46,085 nucleotides of DNA from Bacteroidia bacterium (GCA_014376525.1 JACMRI010000121.1:1-46085), one strand, 5' to 3'; positions 1 to 9,660 are shown, counted from the stretch's first letter. Numbers and translations are program-made. The notes: generated by a model not told the origin, from the letters alone.

Positions 1-156
1 TATTATGTATTTTGCATTATTAAAGGCTGACTTTGTGGTTATTGTAAATTTTTAAAATAAGCCAGCCTTATAGGGCAAACCGCTAATGTAGTGGACTAGA
101 GGGATTAATTTTATAATTGTTGCAAAAGTAAACAAAAAAGCATATTGGTGTATAAC

Positions 157-190
157 AAAAAAAAACCCGCACAAGGCGGGGTTTTTTTTA
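157..190 (-). terminator. Rho-independent terminator for the 213..977 gene (possibly bidirectional)
   Basis: aaaaaaaaacccgc-acaag-gcggggttttttt: GC stem flanked by A and T runs, just downstream of the minus-strand stop. Confidence 0.75.
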
Positions 191-212
191 ATAATTTTAA
201 TATTTGTTAAGA

Positions 213-977
213 TTATTGTTTTAATGTCATTGTTCCAGTTGATACTGTAGAACTTGTAACTGATGAAGTTGTAGTCATAGAACCTGATGTGTTAGAATTA
301 GAATAAGTTCCATTCATGTTGATATCGGTTACTATTTTCATTTCTTTGTTAGCTAAACGTAATAATGTCCAAACACCTGATGCTTGACCTTTAGCATAAG
401 AAACAGCGTTGGTTTGAACATCTGTTTCTTTAAAAGATTGACCACCAAATGTATTGGTTTTCAATTCTGTTTCAATAGTATTTTTAGTTAATGTACTTAA
501 TGCAACTTGTTCTTTGTTCTTAGTATTAGGATCGTTTTTACCTAAAAAGTTCCAAGTACCCGTTTCTTTAATATCGTAAGTAGTTTCTTTTACTGTGTTA
601 CCATTGTTTGATGTTGATTTTAAAGTAAATAACTTTGTAGATGACCAAGTACCGTCTTTCTTAATAGAGTAAGCGTTAGTGGTAACAGTACCTTCTTTTG
701 TAGTAGTTGTAGTTACGCTACTTCCTGCACCTGTATAAGAGTTTTCCTCTTTAGTTGTGGTAGCAGTCCAAGTATATTTGCTTACTGAAACACTTGTACC
801 TTGTGGATCAGTACCTTTTGTTGTTGAAGTCATATCTTGTGTATCTAATTTCCATTCTCCTGCAAAACGAGATTTACGAGATGTTAAAGATAATGTTGGA
901 TCTTCTTCACCTTTTTTACAAGATGTAATTGATGCTACTGTAGCTAATGCTAATACTGATAATGTTAATTTTTTCAT
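213..977 (-). CDS. Putative lipoprotein, lipocalin-like, Ser/Thr-rich
   Basis: Signal peptide with Cys after ITS (VASITSCKKGEED) and a 'SRFAGEWKLD' lipocalin-like motif; terminator downstream and promoter upstream. Confidence 0.75.
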   Translation of the reverse strand: MKKLTLSVLALATVASITSCKKGEEDPTLSLTSRKSRFAGEWKLDTQDMTSTTKGTDPQGTSVSVSKYTWTATTTKEENSYTGAGSSVTTTTTKEGTVTTNAYSIKKDGTWSSTKLFTLKSTSNNGNTVKETTYDIKETGTWNFLGKNDPNTKNKEQVALSTLTKNTIETELKTNTFGGQSFKETDVQTNAVSYAKGQASGVWTLLRLANKEMKIVTDINMNGTYSNSNTSGSMTTTSSVTSSTVSTGTMTLKQ

Positions 978-1050
978 TTTGTTTTTTTGTTTTTGTTTTA
1001 GTTTATTATTAATTATTTATTGTTGTTATCTGTTTTTAATTTTTACAATA

Positions 1051-1080
1051 CAAAAGTAGTTATTGTTTTTAATAAAACAA
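1051..1080 (-). promoter_or_regulatory. Bacteroidota sigma-ABfr-type promoter for the 213..977 gene
   Basis: Reverse complement reads TTG-N19-TACTTTTG, matching the TTG / TAnnTTTG consensus with exact 19-nt spacing. Confidence 0.7.
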
Positions 1081-1144
1081 GTTTATTTTTAGGGTTCGTC
1101 CTACAAAAAATATGAGTGAACTAAAAAAAGTGTTTTATTACTTA

Positions 1145-2764
1145 CTATAGACGTACTAATAAAATTGGTTTAGTAATAGAAGGATTGTTATTAATAGTTA
1201 AATCTATAGTTTCTGTATAAGGTTTAAAACCTTCTTTGGTAACTGTTATTGTATATTTTTTTTTTGCTTTAAGCATACAAAAATAACTTCCTTCGGCATT
1301 GCTATTTATTTTGTGTACTTGTTCGTTGGTTATTGCATCAGCTATTATTATATCTGCCTCTACGCCTTGCGATGCTTCGTTATCTATCACATCTCCTTTA
1401 ATAATGACAAGCTCTTTGCTTTTTTCGGCATCTTCTTTATTTACTGGCATTATACCACTTTTAGTCATATCTATTTTATATATGTCTCGTTCGCCTAAAG
1501 CGTTGGGGCCATTGTTGCGTGAGTAGTAGGCAGTGGTGTTATTTGCAGTAAGTACAAAGTGTAGGTCATCGTTTGTGGTATTAATAGGATAGCCCAAATT
1601 TTCGGGTTTAGACCACGACCCATCGGTTGCTAATGTTGTTTTATAAATATCGTAACCACCCATGCTATTATGCCCTTTGGAACTAAAAAAGAGTGTTTTA
1701 CCATCAGGGTGTATATACACAGCTACTTCGTCGTCAGGTGTATTTACTATACCACCAAGGTTTTCGGGAATACCCCATTCGCTTTTTGAAATCTTTTTTA
1801 CTTTGTAAATATCTCCGTTGCCGATAGTGTTTTTGCCTTGGCGTTCGCTTACAAAATAAAGTGTTTGTCCGTCGCTACTAAGGCTTGCCGAACTTTCAAA
1901 ATAACTAGAATTTATATTTTCACTTACACTACGTGGTGTACTCCATTTGCCCGATTTGTTAAGGTTACTCACAAAAATATCTCCACTACGGGTTTCGTCA
2001 GGAATGTTTTTATACACAAATACTTGGTTACCGTCTGGCGATATACTTAATGAGGCATCGTGCGCTTCACTATTTAAAGAACCTTTAATAGCTTCAGCTT
2101 CTGACCATTTGCCTGTACGTTCGTCAAAGTTAGTCATATAAATATCTTCAAAATATTTGCCATCAAATTCGTTATCAACCCCTCCCCCACGTGTATCCTC
2201 ACGGCGCGATGTAAATATCATTGTTTTACCATCGGCAGTTATTGATGGTGCATAATCATCATACTTAGAATTAATAACCGTGCCCATATTGGTAATGGTA
2301 ACATCAACTGGTTTTTGTATAAATTCCTTAGCACGTTCGCACTCTATTTTTACCTCCATAGCACTTTCGTACTCTTTTGGCTTACCTCCTTTTTTTCCAC
2401 TTGCCAAATAATCGTTTACTTCGGCTATTGCCTCGTCTAACTTGCCTGTACTATGGTAACATTTAGCTAACAATAAATGTACATTTTCGTTGTATTTAGG
2501 TTTTTGTTTGAGTGTAGTTTCAAAGTACGTAATAGCATCATCGTATTTTTTTAGTTCTAACAAACATTGCCCAGCATTATAGTTGTAACTGGGGTTGTTA
2601 GGCTCTTTGGCAAGCATATCATAATACATTTTGAGAGCTCCACGATAGTCGTGCGCACTTAATTTATCTTTTGCTAATACTTCTTTTACTTTATCGCCTG
2701 CAAATACATTGGTTATAAATAATAATGTAGCAAGTGTAGCGGTGAGAATTTTTGTAGTGTTCAT
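1145..2764 (-). CDS. TPR + PD40 (WD40-like beta-propeller) + carboxypeptidase-regulatory-like domain protein, PorE-like without OmpA domain
   Basis: Signal peptide; TPR (PNNPSYNYNAGQCLLELKKYDDAITYFE); repeated 'DGKT(L/M)(I/F)F(T/S)S' PD40 motifs; C-terminal 'GVEADIIIADAITNEQVHKINSNAEGSYFCML' CarboxypepD_reg-like. Confidence 0.8.
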   Translation of the reverse strand: MNTTKILTATLATLLFITNVFAGDKVKEVLAKDKLSAHDYRGALKMYYDMLAKEPNNPSYNYNAGQCLLELKKYDDAITYFETTLKQKPKYNENVHLLLAKCYHSTGKLDEAIAEVNDYLASGKKGGKPKEYESAMEVKIECERAKEFIQKPVDVTITNMGTVINSKYDDYAPSITADGKTMIFTSRREDTRGGGVDNEFDGKYFEDIYMTNFDERTGKWSEAEAIKGSLNSEAHDASLSISPDGNQVFVYKNIPDETRSGDIFVSNLNKSGKWSTPRSVSENINSSYFESSASLSSDGQTLYFVSERQGKNTIGNGDIYKVKKISKSEWGIPENLGGIVNTPDDEVAVYIHPDGKTLFFSSKGHNSMGGYDIYKTTLATDGSWSKPENLGYPINTTNDDLHFVLTANNTTAYYSRNNGPNALGERDIYKIDMTKSGIMPVNKEDAEKSKELVIIKGDVIDNEASQGVEADIIIADAITNEQVHKINSNAEGSYFCMLKAKKKYTITVTKEGFKPYTETIDLTINNNPSITKPILLVRL

Positions 2765-2925
2765 AAAAGCAAATATAATAATATGAATTATATAGCAGTT
2801 AAAAAATTACAAAATAAATTAGAATATATCACTCCCCAGTATTAATTATCTAATTAAGCATTTAATTTTAAAATTTAAACAAGTACTATTGTGGATAGAT
2901 TAAAAAAATAAAATTTTATATATAA

Positions 2926-4134
2926 ATGAACAGAATAGTATTAAACCCTGGCAAAGAGCAAGCCTCGTTACGTTTTCATCCGTGGATATTTAGTGGCGCC
3001 ATTAAGCGTATAGTAAACGAACAAGGCGTGTCGGTAGCCGTTACCGATGGAGAAGTAGTGGCTGTGTATGATAACAAGCAACAATTTTTGGCAATAGGGC
3101 AATACCACAACAATAGTATTGCGGTACGTATAATTTCGTTTGATGAAGTAGCAATAGACCAAAATTTTTGGAACAAAAAAATAAGCGACGCCTTTACACA
3201 CCGTACTAACGTTGGGCTTACTAATAATAGTAGTACTAATGTATACAGACTAATACATGCTGAAGGCGATGGTTTACCAGGTTTGATTATAGATTTTTAT
3301 AACGGTACAGCAGTAGTACAAAGCCACAGTATAGGTATGCACTTGGCAAAATCATTTATTGTAGAAGCTTTAAAAGCCTGTTATGGCAAGGCATTGAACG
3401 GCGTGTATGATAAAAGCGAAGATACATTAGCAAAACCAATAGTAGCCAAATATGAAGTTAAGAATGGATTGATATGGGGCGAAACCCTTACCAATGAAGT
3501 AACAGAGCACGGTCATACATTTAACGTAAACTGGGAGACGGGGCAAAAAACTGGTTTTTTTATAGACCAACGTGAAAACCGTGAATTGCTGGCGCAGTAT
3601 GCCAAAGGAAAATCGGTACTAAACACGTTTTGCTACAGTGGCGGATTTTCTGTATACGCTTTAAAAGCGGGCGCTACACTAGTACACAGCGTAGATAGCA
3701 GTGCTAAAGCAATAGAGTTAGTAAATCAAAATATAGCCTTAAACTTTGGTGCTAATGCAACTATTGCACACGAAGCATTTGCTCAAGATACCTTTAATTT
3801 TTTGAGTAAAGCTACTGAAAAGTATGATATTATAGTGCTTGACCCTCCAGCATTTGCAAAGCATCAAGACGCTAAGCACCAAGCTGTGCAAGGTTACAAA
3901 CGCTTAAATGGCGAGGCTCTAAAATACCTCAAACCTGGCGGGTTATTGTTTACGTTTAGTTGCTCGCAAGCGGTAGATAAGTTTACATTTAACAGTACTG
4001 TGCTAAGTGCTGCTATTATTGCAGGGCGCAAAGTACGTGTGCTGCACCAATTGCACCAACCAGTAGACCATGCGTATAGTATATTTCACCCTGAGGGCGA
4101 GTACTTAAAAGGTTTGGTATTGCAGGTAGATTAG
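2926..4134 (+). CDS. rlmI: Class I SAM-dependent rRNA methyltransferase (RlmI/PUA family)
   Basis: N-terminal PUA-like 'LRFHPWIFSGAIKRI', 'ETGQKTGFFIDQRENR', 'VLNTFCYSGGFSVYAL', 'DIIVLDPPAFAK'. Confidence 0.9.
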   Translation: MNRIVLNPGKEQASLRFHPWIFSGAIKRIVNEQGVSVAVTDGEVVAVYDNKQQFLAIGQYHNNSIAVRIISFDEVAIDQNFWNKKISDAFTHRTNVGLTNNSSTNVYRLIHAEGDGLPGLIIDFYNGTAVVQSHSIGMHLAKSFIVEALKACYGKALNGVYDKSEDTLAKPIVAKYEVKNGLIWGETLTNEVTEHGHTFNVNWETGQKTGFFIDQRENRELLAQYAKGKSVLNTFCYSGGFSVYALKAGATLVHSVDSSAKAIELVNQNIALNFGANATIAHEAFAQDTFNFLSKATEKYDIIVLDPPAFAKHQDAKHQAVQGYKRLNGEALKYLKPGGLLFTFSCSQAVDKFTFNSTVLSAAIIAGRKVRVLHQLHQPVDHAYSIFHPEGEYLKGLVLQVD

Positions 4135-4154
4135 CGTGTTTAATTTTGTGTAAT

Positions 4155-4859
4155 TTATTCCGTTTTGATTTCTTCTGGATGTTTTTTAAAATTCAAATTA
4201 ATTCCTAAAATACCAAAACCATAAAAAGGTAACTTATTAAACTCTAATTTATTAATTTGTTGAAAGCCTAATTTTACTACAAACGAAAATCTATTTACGT
4301 TAAGACCCAATACAACTCCAGCGCTTTGAGTTAAGCGGTGGTGCTTAGGATTGGTAAATAAACTATCGGCATTATGTATTTTGGTGGTGTAGTGTGTTTT
4401 TCTAAACAATAATAAACCTATGCCTACATCGGCTGCCAGGGTATATTTTGGTGTGTAAATACCTGGCAATATATTCATGTTCGTTACAATATCATGCAGT
4501 TTGTAGAGTGTTATTTTCTTTTTTACCGACGATGTAATAATGGCTATAGGCAAGTTAAATTTTCTTTTTTTATATACGTTTATTTGAAATCCTTTTTTGA
4601 AAACAAAACGGGTATAATGTTTTTTATTCAACGGGTCACTAAAGTCAATTATACCTGTAATATCACGCTTTATTATTTTAAAATAACGCGTGTGGTTAAA
4701 TCCATAGCTAACGTTTGCAAATGATTCGGAGTATCCTACTCCTACAAAAAACTGATTGTGATACTTGCCCAGTTGTGTATATAACTGTGCATTAGTATTT
4801 GTATGGATTACAAATGATAAAGCGAGTATAAGTATATGTTTATGTTTATAGTAAGGTAT
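4155..4859 (-). CDS. Putative outer-membrane beta-barrel protein; frame extends upstream of the listed 158-aa ORF and has no canonical start codon
   Basis: The listed ORF begins at an internal TTG (4631). Upstream the frame is open and reads IPYYKHKHILILALSFVIHTNTNAQLYTQLGKYHNQFFVGVGYSESFANVSYGFNHTRYFKIIKRDITGIIDFSDPLNKK..., including an apparent signal peptide. Confidence 0.55.
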   Translation of the reverse strand: MPYYKHKHILILALSFVIHTNTNAQLYTQLGKYHNQFFVGVGYSESFANVSYGFNHTRYFKIIKRDITGIIDFSDPLNKKHYTRFVFKKGFQINVYKKRKFNLPIAIITSSVKKKITLYKLHDIVTNMNILPGIYTPKYTLAADVGIGLLLFRKTHYTTKIHNADSLFTNPKHHRLTQSAGVVLGLNVNRFSFVVKLGFQQINKLEFNKLPFYGFGILGINLNFKKHPEEIKTE

Positions 4860-4938
4860 AATTAGACGGAGAGTTTAAGTACTAATATTTAATTTCAAAA
4901 ATTTAGTTATGTTATATTGATATATAACAGTTGTGTAT

Positions 4939-7044
4939 TTACTTAAACTTCATACCTAAGTTGTGCATTACAAAAGACCATATATCTGTGTATTCGTCTA
5001 TTTGTTTGCTAATGGGTTTTCCACTGCCGTGTCCTGCATTAACGTCTATGCGTATTAACGTTGGGTTTTCGCTCGTATTTAATTCTTGTAAGCGTGCTGC
5101 AAATTTAAATGAATGAGCAGGCACTACTCTATCATCATGATCGCCAGTGGTAATAAGGGTTGCGGGGTAAGTTATGTTTTTTAAATTATGATATGGCGAG
5201 TAACTTTTTATGTACTCGTACTCTTCTTTATTATCTGCACAACCGTAATCGCTAGTCCATAAATAACCTATAGTAAACTTATGAAACTTAAGCATATCCA
5301 AAACTCCTACAGTAGGTATAGCTACTTTGGCCAATGTAGGTTCCATAGTCATAACTGCGCCTATTAGCAAGCCTCCATTGCTACGTCCGTGTATAGCAAG
5401 GCTTTCGTGGTTGGTGTATTTATTGTCGCATAGGTAATTAGCTACAGCTATAAAATCATTAAAACAATTTTTCTTTTGTAATTTAATTCCTGCTTTGTGC
5501 CACTCTTCTCCATACTCGTCGCCACCACGTATTCCAGCTACAGCATACACTCCACCTTGCTCTAAAAAAACGCATCTATCTACTCTAAATTCGGGTGCGT
5601 AATGACTACTAAATCCGCCATAACCAAACAAAAAACAAGGATTAGTTCCATTTAACTCAATACCTTTTTTGTGTACTAAAAATACTGGTATTTTAGCACC
5701 ATCAACAGGTACAAATATTTGTTCTGTTACATACTCATCGGCATTAAAATTACACTTTGGTATAAATGTAGCACTCAATTTATTATTTTTAACATCATAA
5801 TTATATATTGCAGTAGGTGCAGTAAAAGTGTTTATTTCCATGCTATAATTACCAGTAATCTCATTGGCGTTAGCACTTGCTAATTGACATACTTCGGGCA
5901 TTTGTAATTGTTGTAATTGTTTACCTTCATAATTATAAACATAGGCCTGCGATTTTACATTATCTAAATAAGATAACAACAACGTGTTTTTGTTGCCGCT
6001 TACTACTTCCAATAATTGTCCTTTATCCGCTATTACTATTTTGGTTTTTTTAGTAACAATATCAAAACTTATAACTTGCTTATTAGGTGCTTTATAATTA
6101 GTAGATAAATAAAGTGTAGTAGGCGTGTTGTGTATTACCGACCAATCATTATCAAAATTATTACTTATTGTTATTAACGGTAGCGTACTATTGCTAGTAC
6201 TTTTTAAATACAGTGCATTGCCAGAAGTAGATTCGCTTTCGTATATCATTACCCATTTTTCGTCATCAGTAATATCTGCGCCAAATGTGCGTTTTGGGGC
6301 TTTCGTATTTTCATATACCAATGAGCCATCGGTAGTAGGAGTTTTTAAATTATAATAAAATATTTTATGACCCTCGTTAGCTTCTGTAAATGTTTTGCCA
6401 TTGTCTTTAGGAGCGTTATATTTACAATAGTAAAACCCCGCATCGCCACGCCACGCTATGCTTGTAAACTTTGTCCAGTTTAATACTTTGCTCAAAGTTT
6501 TCATAGTGCTAAGGTCTATGGTGTAAATGTCTGTCCAGTCGCTCCCTGCTTTAGCCAAGGCATAAGCCAAATATTTTGCATTTTTGGATATGCCAAATGT
6601 GGTAATACTTGCAGTGCCATCGGCAGCTAATGCATTAGGATCCAACACTAATTTCTCTTTACCATCAATGCCTTTCATATACAACACCGATTGATTTTGC
6701 ATACCATTATTTTTAAAATAAAACTCACAACCTGCTTTATAAGTAGGTGCTGTAAGCTTTTCGTAATTCCACAATTTTTGCAACCTATTTTTTACAGCAG
6801 CTCTATTATCTAACTTGCGCATATAGTTTTCGGTCACTTTATTTTGGGTTTCAACCCATGTTTTGGTTTCTGTGCTATTGTCGTTTTCTAACCACGAATA
6901 TTCGTCAGTTAGAGTGTTGCCAGCTACTACAAATTCTTCGGCGCGTTTGTGTGTTGGTGGGTATTGCATATATTGCGCTAAAGATGTGTTTATAAGTGTT
7001 ATTACTAATACTGAAGTGGTAAGTATAATTTTCATTTTGTGCAA
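4939..7044 (-). CDS. Prolyl oligopeptidase family serine peptidase (S9A)
   Basis: N-terminal 'YPPTHKRAEEFVVAGNTLTDEYSWLEN', catalytic 'IHGRSNGGLLIGAV', C-terminal 'GDHDDRVVPAHSFKFAA' and 'NAGHGSGKP'. Confidence 0.93.
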   Translation of the reverse strand: MHKMKIILTTSVLVITLINTSLAQYMQYPPTHKRAEEFVVAGNTLTDEYSWLENDNSTETKTWVETQNKVTENYMRKLDNRAAVKNRLQKLWNYEKLTAPTYKAGCEFYFKNNGMQNQSVLYMKGIDGKEKLVLDPNALAADGTASITTFGISKNAKYLAYALAKAGSDWTDIYTIDLSTMKTLSKVLNWTKFTSIAWRGDAGFYYCKYNAPKDNGKTFTEANEGHKIFYYNLKTPTTDGSLVYENTKAPKRTFGADITDDEKWVMIYESESTSGNALYLKSTSNSTLPLITISNNFDNDWSVIHNTPTTLYLSTNYKAPNKQVISFDIVTKKTKIVIADKGQLLEVVSGNKNTLLLSYLDNVKSQAYVYNYEGKQLQQLQMPEVCQLASANANEITGNYSMEINTFTAPTAIYNYDVKNNKLSATFIPKCNFNADEYVTEQIFVPVDGAKIPVFLVHKKGIELNGTNPCFLFGYGGFSSHYAPEFRVDRCVFLEQGGVYAVAGIRGGDEYGEEWHKAGIKLQKKNCFNDFIAVANYLCDNKYTNHESLAIHGRSNGGLLIGAVMTMEPTLAKVAIPTVGVLDMLKFHKFTIGYLWTSDYGCADNKEEYEYIKSYSPYHNLKNITYPATLITTGDHDDRVVPAHSFKFAARLQELNTSENPTLIRIDVNAGHGSGKPISKQIDEYTDIWSFVMHNLGMKFK

Positions 7045-7054
7045 AATAACGCGT

Positions 7055-7738
7055 TTAAAGTTTCATAATGTAAGCTAATGTGTAATAGGCAGGGCGATTG
7101 TCAAAAGCATTGGCAGCGGGCATAGCATCGGTAGTAAGAGTATGCGTATGATTGCCATCAGTAGAAGTTTGAAAACCACCACGAGAAATTCCTGATGCTC
7201 CACCATCGGCAAATTGAGCTCCTGTAGTAAAACCAGAGCCGTGCTCGGCAGGTAACGGATCAGAATAAAATACACCCGCTGAGTTGGGTCCGTTGCCATG
7301 AAAATGATTACCATCGGTACTTGTGGTAGCAGTGTGTATGTGCGCTGGAAGTTGCGCAGGAGTTAGCGTTAGCGCATCTGTACCGCCTGTAGTATTTACT
7401 AAGTTACTGGTACCTGAAGCCACTATAAATCTATCTCGCAAATCGGGTGTGCCCAATGTGCCATCGCAAAATGCCCAACCCGCGGGTATGTTTGATATAG
7501 CACCACTCCACATTACTATTACGCCTGGAGGCAGCCCATTTACAGCCTGCCAAGTACCTTTACCTGTAGCATCGGAGGTAAGTACTTTACCCACCCCTTG
7601 TGTACCATCTACTACTTTAAGACTGCCTACTACGTGTAGTTTTTCGTCAGGATTGGTTGTGCCAATACCTACATTTTGTGCTTGTGCAACCAATCCGAAC
7701 AAAGAAAATAAAAATAGTAATATGGCTTGATTTAACAT
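7055..7738 (-). CDS. Secreted protein with phage tail-collar domain (start at 7738 preferred over 7765)
   Basis: Signal peptide MLNQAILLFLFSLFGLVAQAQ; 'VGIGTTNPDEKLHVVG' motif; 'PPGVIVMWSGAISNIPAGWAFCDGTLGTPDLRDRFIVASG...GGTDALTLTPAQLPAHIHT...DNRPAYYTLAYIMKL' tail-collar signature. Confidence 0.82.
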   Translation of the reverse strand: MLNQAILLFLFSLFGLVAQAQNVGIGTTNPDEKLHVVGSLKVVDGTQGVGKVLTSDATGKGTWQAVNGLPPGVIVMWSGAISNIPAGWAFCDGTLGTPDLRDRFIVASGTSNLVNTTGGTDALTLTPAQLPAHIHTATTSTDGNHFHGNGPNSAGVFYSDPLPAEHGSGFTTGAQFADGGASGISRGGFQTSTDGNHTHTLTTDAMPAANAFDNRPAYYTLAYIMKL

Positions 7739-7762
7739 AGTGTGAAGTTTTATTATTTGTAA

Positions 7763-7770
7763 CAAATATA
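7763..7770 (-). promoter_or_regulatory. Candidate -7 element TATATTTG
   Basis: Reverse complement of caaatata; matches TAnnTTTG just upstream of the 7738 start. No clear -33 element. Confidence 0.35.
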
Positions 7771-7854
7771 ATTTTTTTAACCGAATGAATTTCGATATAA
7801 AAGCATTACAAACCTTATAGTTTGCAACGCTTTTATATTGAAACTATGGTGTTA

Positions 7855-8303
7855 TTATTTAACTAACAATTTGCCTATTATTAATCCAAATATACCAAGC
7901 GCTTTACTACCTTCTGTTTGTCCTATAAGGCTTGCCAAATATAAGTTGCGCATCACTACGCTAATGAATATAACTTACAGGTTTATACTTTTTATTGTTG
8001 GGTTTTTTAGTTAATGAGTTTAATATATTAGCCAACATTGACGCTGTAATATTAATAGCCGCCGAAGCATAAAAACTATACATAATCATCAAATTATTTG
8101 TTACGCTTTGTAAAATATTTATTTCAATTGACTAACCACTTTTTCTTTCGGCTACCATCTAAAAAAAATGCTACATCGGTCAATTTGCATAATACTATTT
8201 TAACTTTTAACACATTCAATTTGGCTAATGTAGTATACGATATTCCAACATCGTTATAGTTATTGATTATTTGCGAGTTGTTAATTATTGATTTGCTTAC
8301 GCG
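7855..8303 (-). pseudogene. Possible decayed coding tract: three short protein-like fragments in shifting frames
   Basis: Minus-strand pieces: 8124..8303 (no ATG) RVSKSIINNSQIINNYNDVGISYTTLAKLNVLKVKIVLCKLTDVAFFLDGSRKKKWLVN*; 7961..8089 MIMYSFYASAAINITASMLANILNSLTKKPNNKKYKPVSYIH*; 7855..7953 MRNLYLASLIGQTEGSKALGIFGLIIGKLLVK*. Confidence 0.35.
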
Positions 8304-8342
8304 TTATTTTAATGTATTTTGAAACGTGCTGGTTTTGTAAAC

Positions 8343-9320
8343 TTATCTTTTTCGTTCTACAGTGTAATTTACCAATAATTCCAAAGCTTGTCGTGCTTCA
8401 TTATTATTAAATTTATGTAACAAGAGTAATGCTTCGTTTTTAATAGCAAGCATACGCTCCGTAGCATAAGCAATGCCATTGTGCTTGGTTACAAACTCTA
8501 ATACTTGTTTTACTTTTTGCGTATCGTTGTTGTTGCTTTTAATTATGTAAATTATCTTTTGCTTTTCTATCCAAGAAGACTTATTTAGTGCGTGTATTAG
8601 AGGCAAAGTCATTTTCTTTTCTTTTAAATCATTACCCAATGGCTTGCCTACATCATCGGTACCGTAGTCAAACAAATCGTCTTTTATTTGAAACGCAATT
8701 CCAACTAATTCTCCAAATTTTTTAATAGTTTGCATATCCTCTAGGCTCTTATTATTAGTACTTGCTAAACCAGCAGCACAACACGCTGTAATAAGCGATG
8801 CTGTTTTTTTGCGTATTACTTCAAAATAAACAGCTTCATTAATGTCTAATTTGCGTGCTTTTTCTATTTGTAAAAGTTCACCCTCAGCCATTTCTCGCGT
8901 GGCTTGGCTTACTATTTCTAATAATGTAAATTCTTTGTGTTCTACGCTTAATAATAAACCACGTGCAAGTAAATAATCGCCTACAAGTACTGCTATTTTG
9001 TTTTTCCAAAGGGCATTTATACTAAAAAAACCACGTCTCAATTGCGAATCATCAACTACATCATCATGTACTAGTGTAGCAGTGTGCATAAGCTCTATAA
9101 GCGATGCTGCACGATATGTACTATCGTTAATGTCGCTAAATAATTTAGCTGTTAAAAAAACAAACAATGGGCGCAATTGTTTGCCTTTGCGTTTTATAAT
9201 ATAGCGCGTAATGGTATCCAATAGTGGCGTTGTACTTTTCATGGATTCTCGAAACTTGATTTCAAAAATTTCCATTTCAGCTTGCACTGGAGTTTTTATG
9301 CGTGCGTATATATCGGCCAT
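8343..9320 (-). CDS. Polyprenyl synthetase family protein (trans-isoprenyl diphosphate synthase)
   Basis: 'GKQLRPLFVFLTAKL', first Asp-rich 'ELMHTATLVHDDVVDDSQLRRG', second Asp-rich 'GIAFQIKDDLFDY'. Confidence 0.93.
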   Translation of the reverse strand: MADIYARIKTPVQAEMEIFEIKFRESMKSTTPLLDTITRYIIKRKGKQLRPLFVFLTAKLFSDINDSTYRAASLIELMHTATLVHDDVVDDSQLRRGFFSINALWKNKIAVLVGDYLLARGLLLSVEHKEFTLLEIVSQATREMAEGELLQIEKARKLDINEAVYFEVIRKKTASLITACCAAGLASTNNKSLEDMQTIKKFGELVGIAFQIKDDLFDYGTDDVGKPLGNDLKEKKMTLPLIHALNKSSWIEKQKIIYIIKSNNNDTQKVKQVLEFVTKHNGIAYATERMLAIKNEALLLLHKFNNNEARQALELLVNYTVERKR

Positions 9321-9490
9321 TTAAGGATATAGTATTGGTTTGTTTGTAAAACAAAAGTAAGGTTAATTATTTAGCTATTGCTGTATTAAAGTGCATAATT
9401 ATGTCCTATCAAATACAGTTATATTTTAACCAAATTGTTTTGCCTGTTTATATAAGTATGGCTATTCACGCCTTGGTTACTGTATATTCG

Positions 9491-9556
9491 GCAGACTGAG
9501 TAATTAAGCAGAGTCGAAGTAATAATAGTGTGTAATTAAATGGGCTTCGACTTTGC
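9491..9556. repeat. REP-like inverted repeat, degenerate
   Basis: gcagactgagtaattaagcagagtcgaagt ... cttcgactttgc: 12-nt arms 9508-9519 and 9545-9556 pair with one G-T-type mismatch. Confidence 0.4.
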
Positions 9557-9610
9557 ACACCACTAAAATGTAAATATATTTTGTAAATATTTTACCAAAA
9601 TATAATTGTA

Positions 9611-9660
9611 AATAACACAACCCCTACAAAAACTAAATGTTTGTAGGGGTTGTATTATTG
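9611..9660 (-). terminator. Strong hairpin terminator downstream of hpf
   Basis: aataacacaacccctacaaa / tttgtaggggttgtattatt: 20-nt arms with one mismatch, 9-nt loop. Confidence 0.75.

Noticed and set aside
7055-7738. Tail-collar domain as evidence of a prophage
   Set aside because: Has a signal peptide and no neighbouring phage genes.
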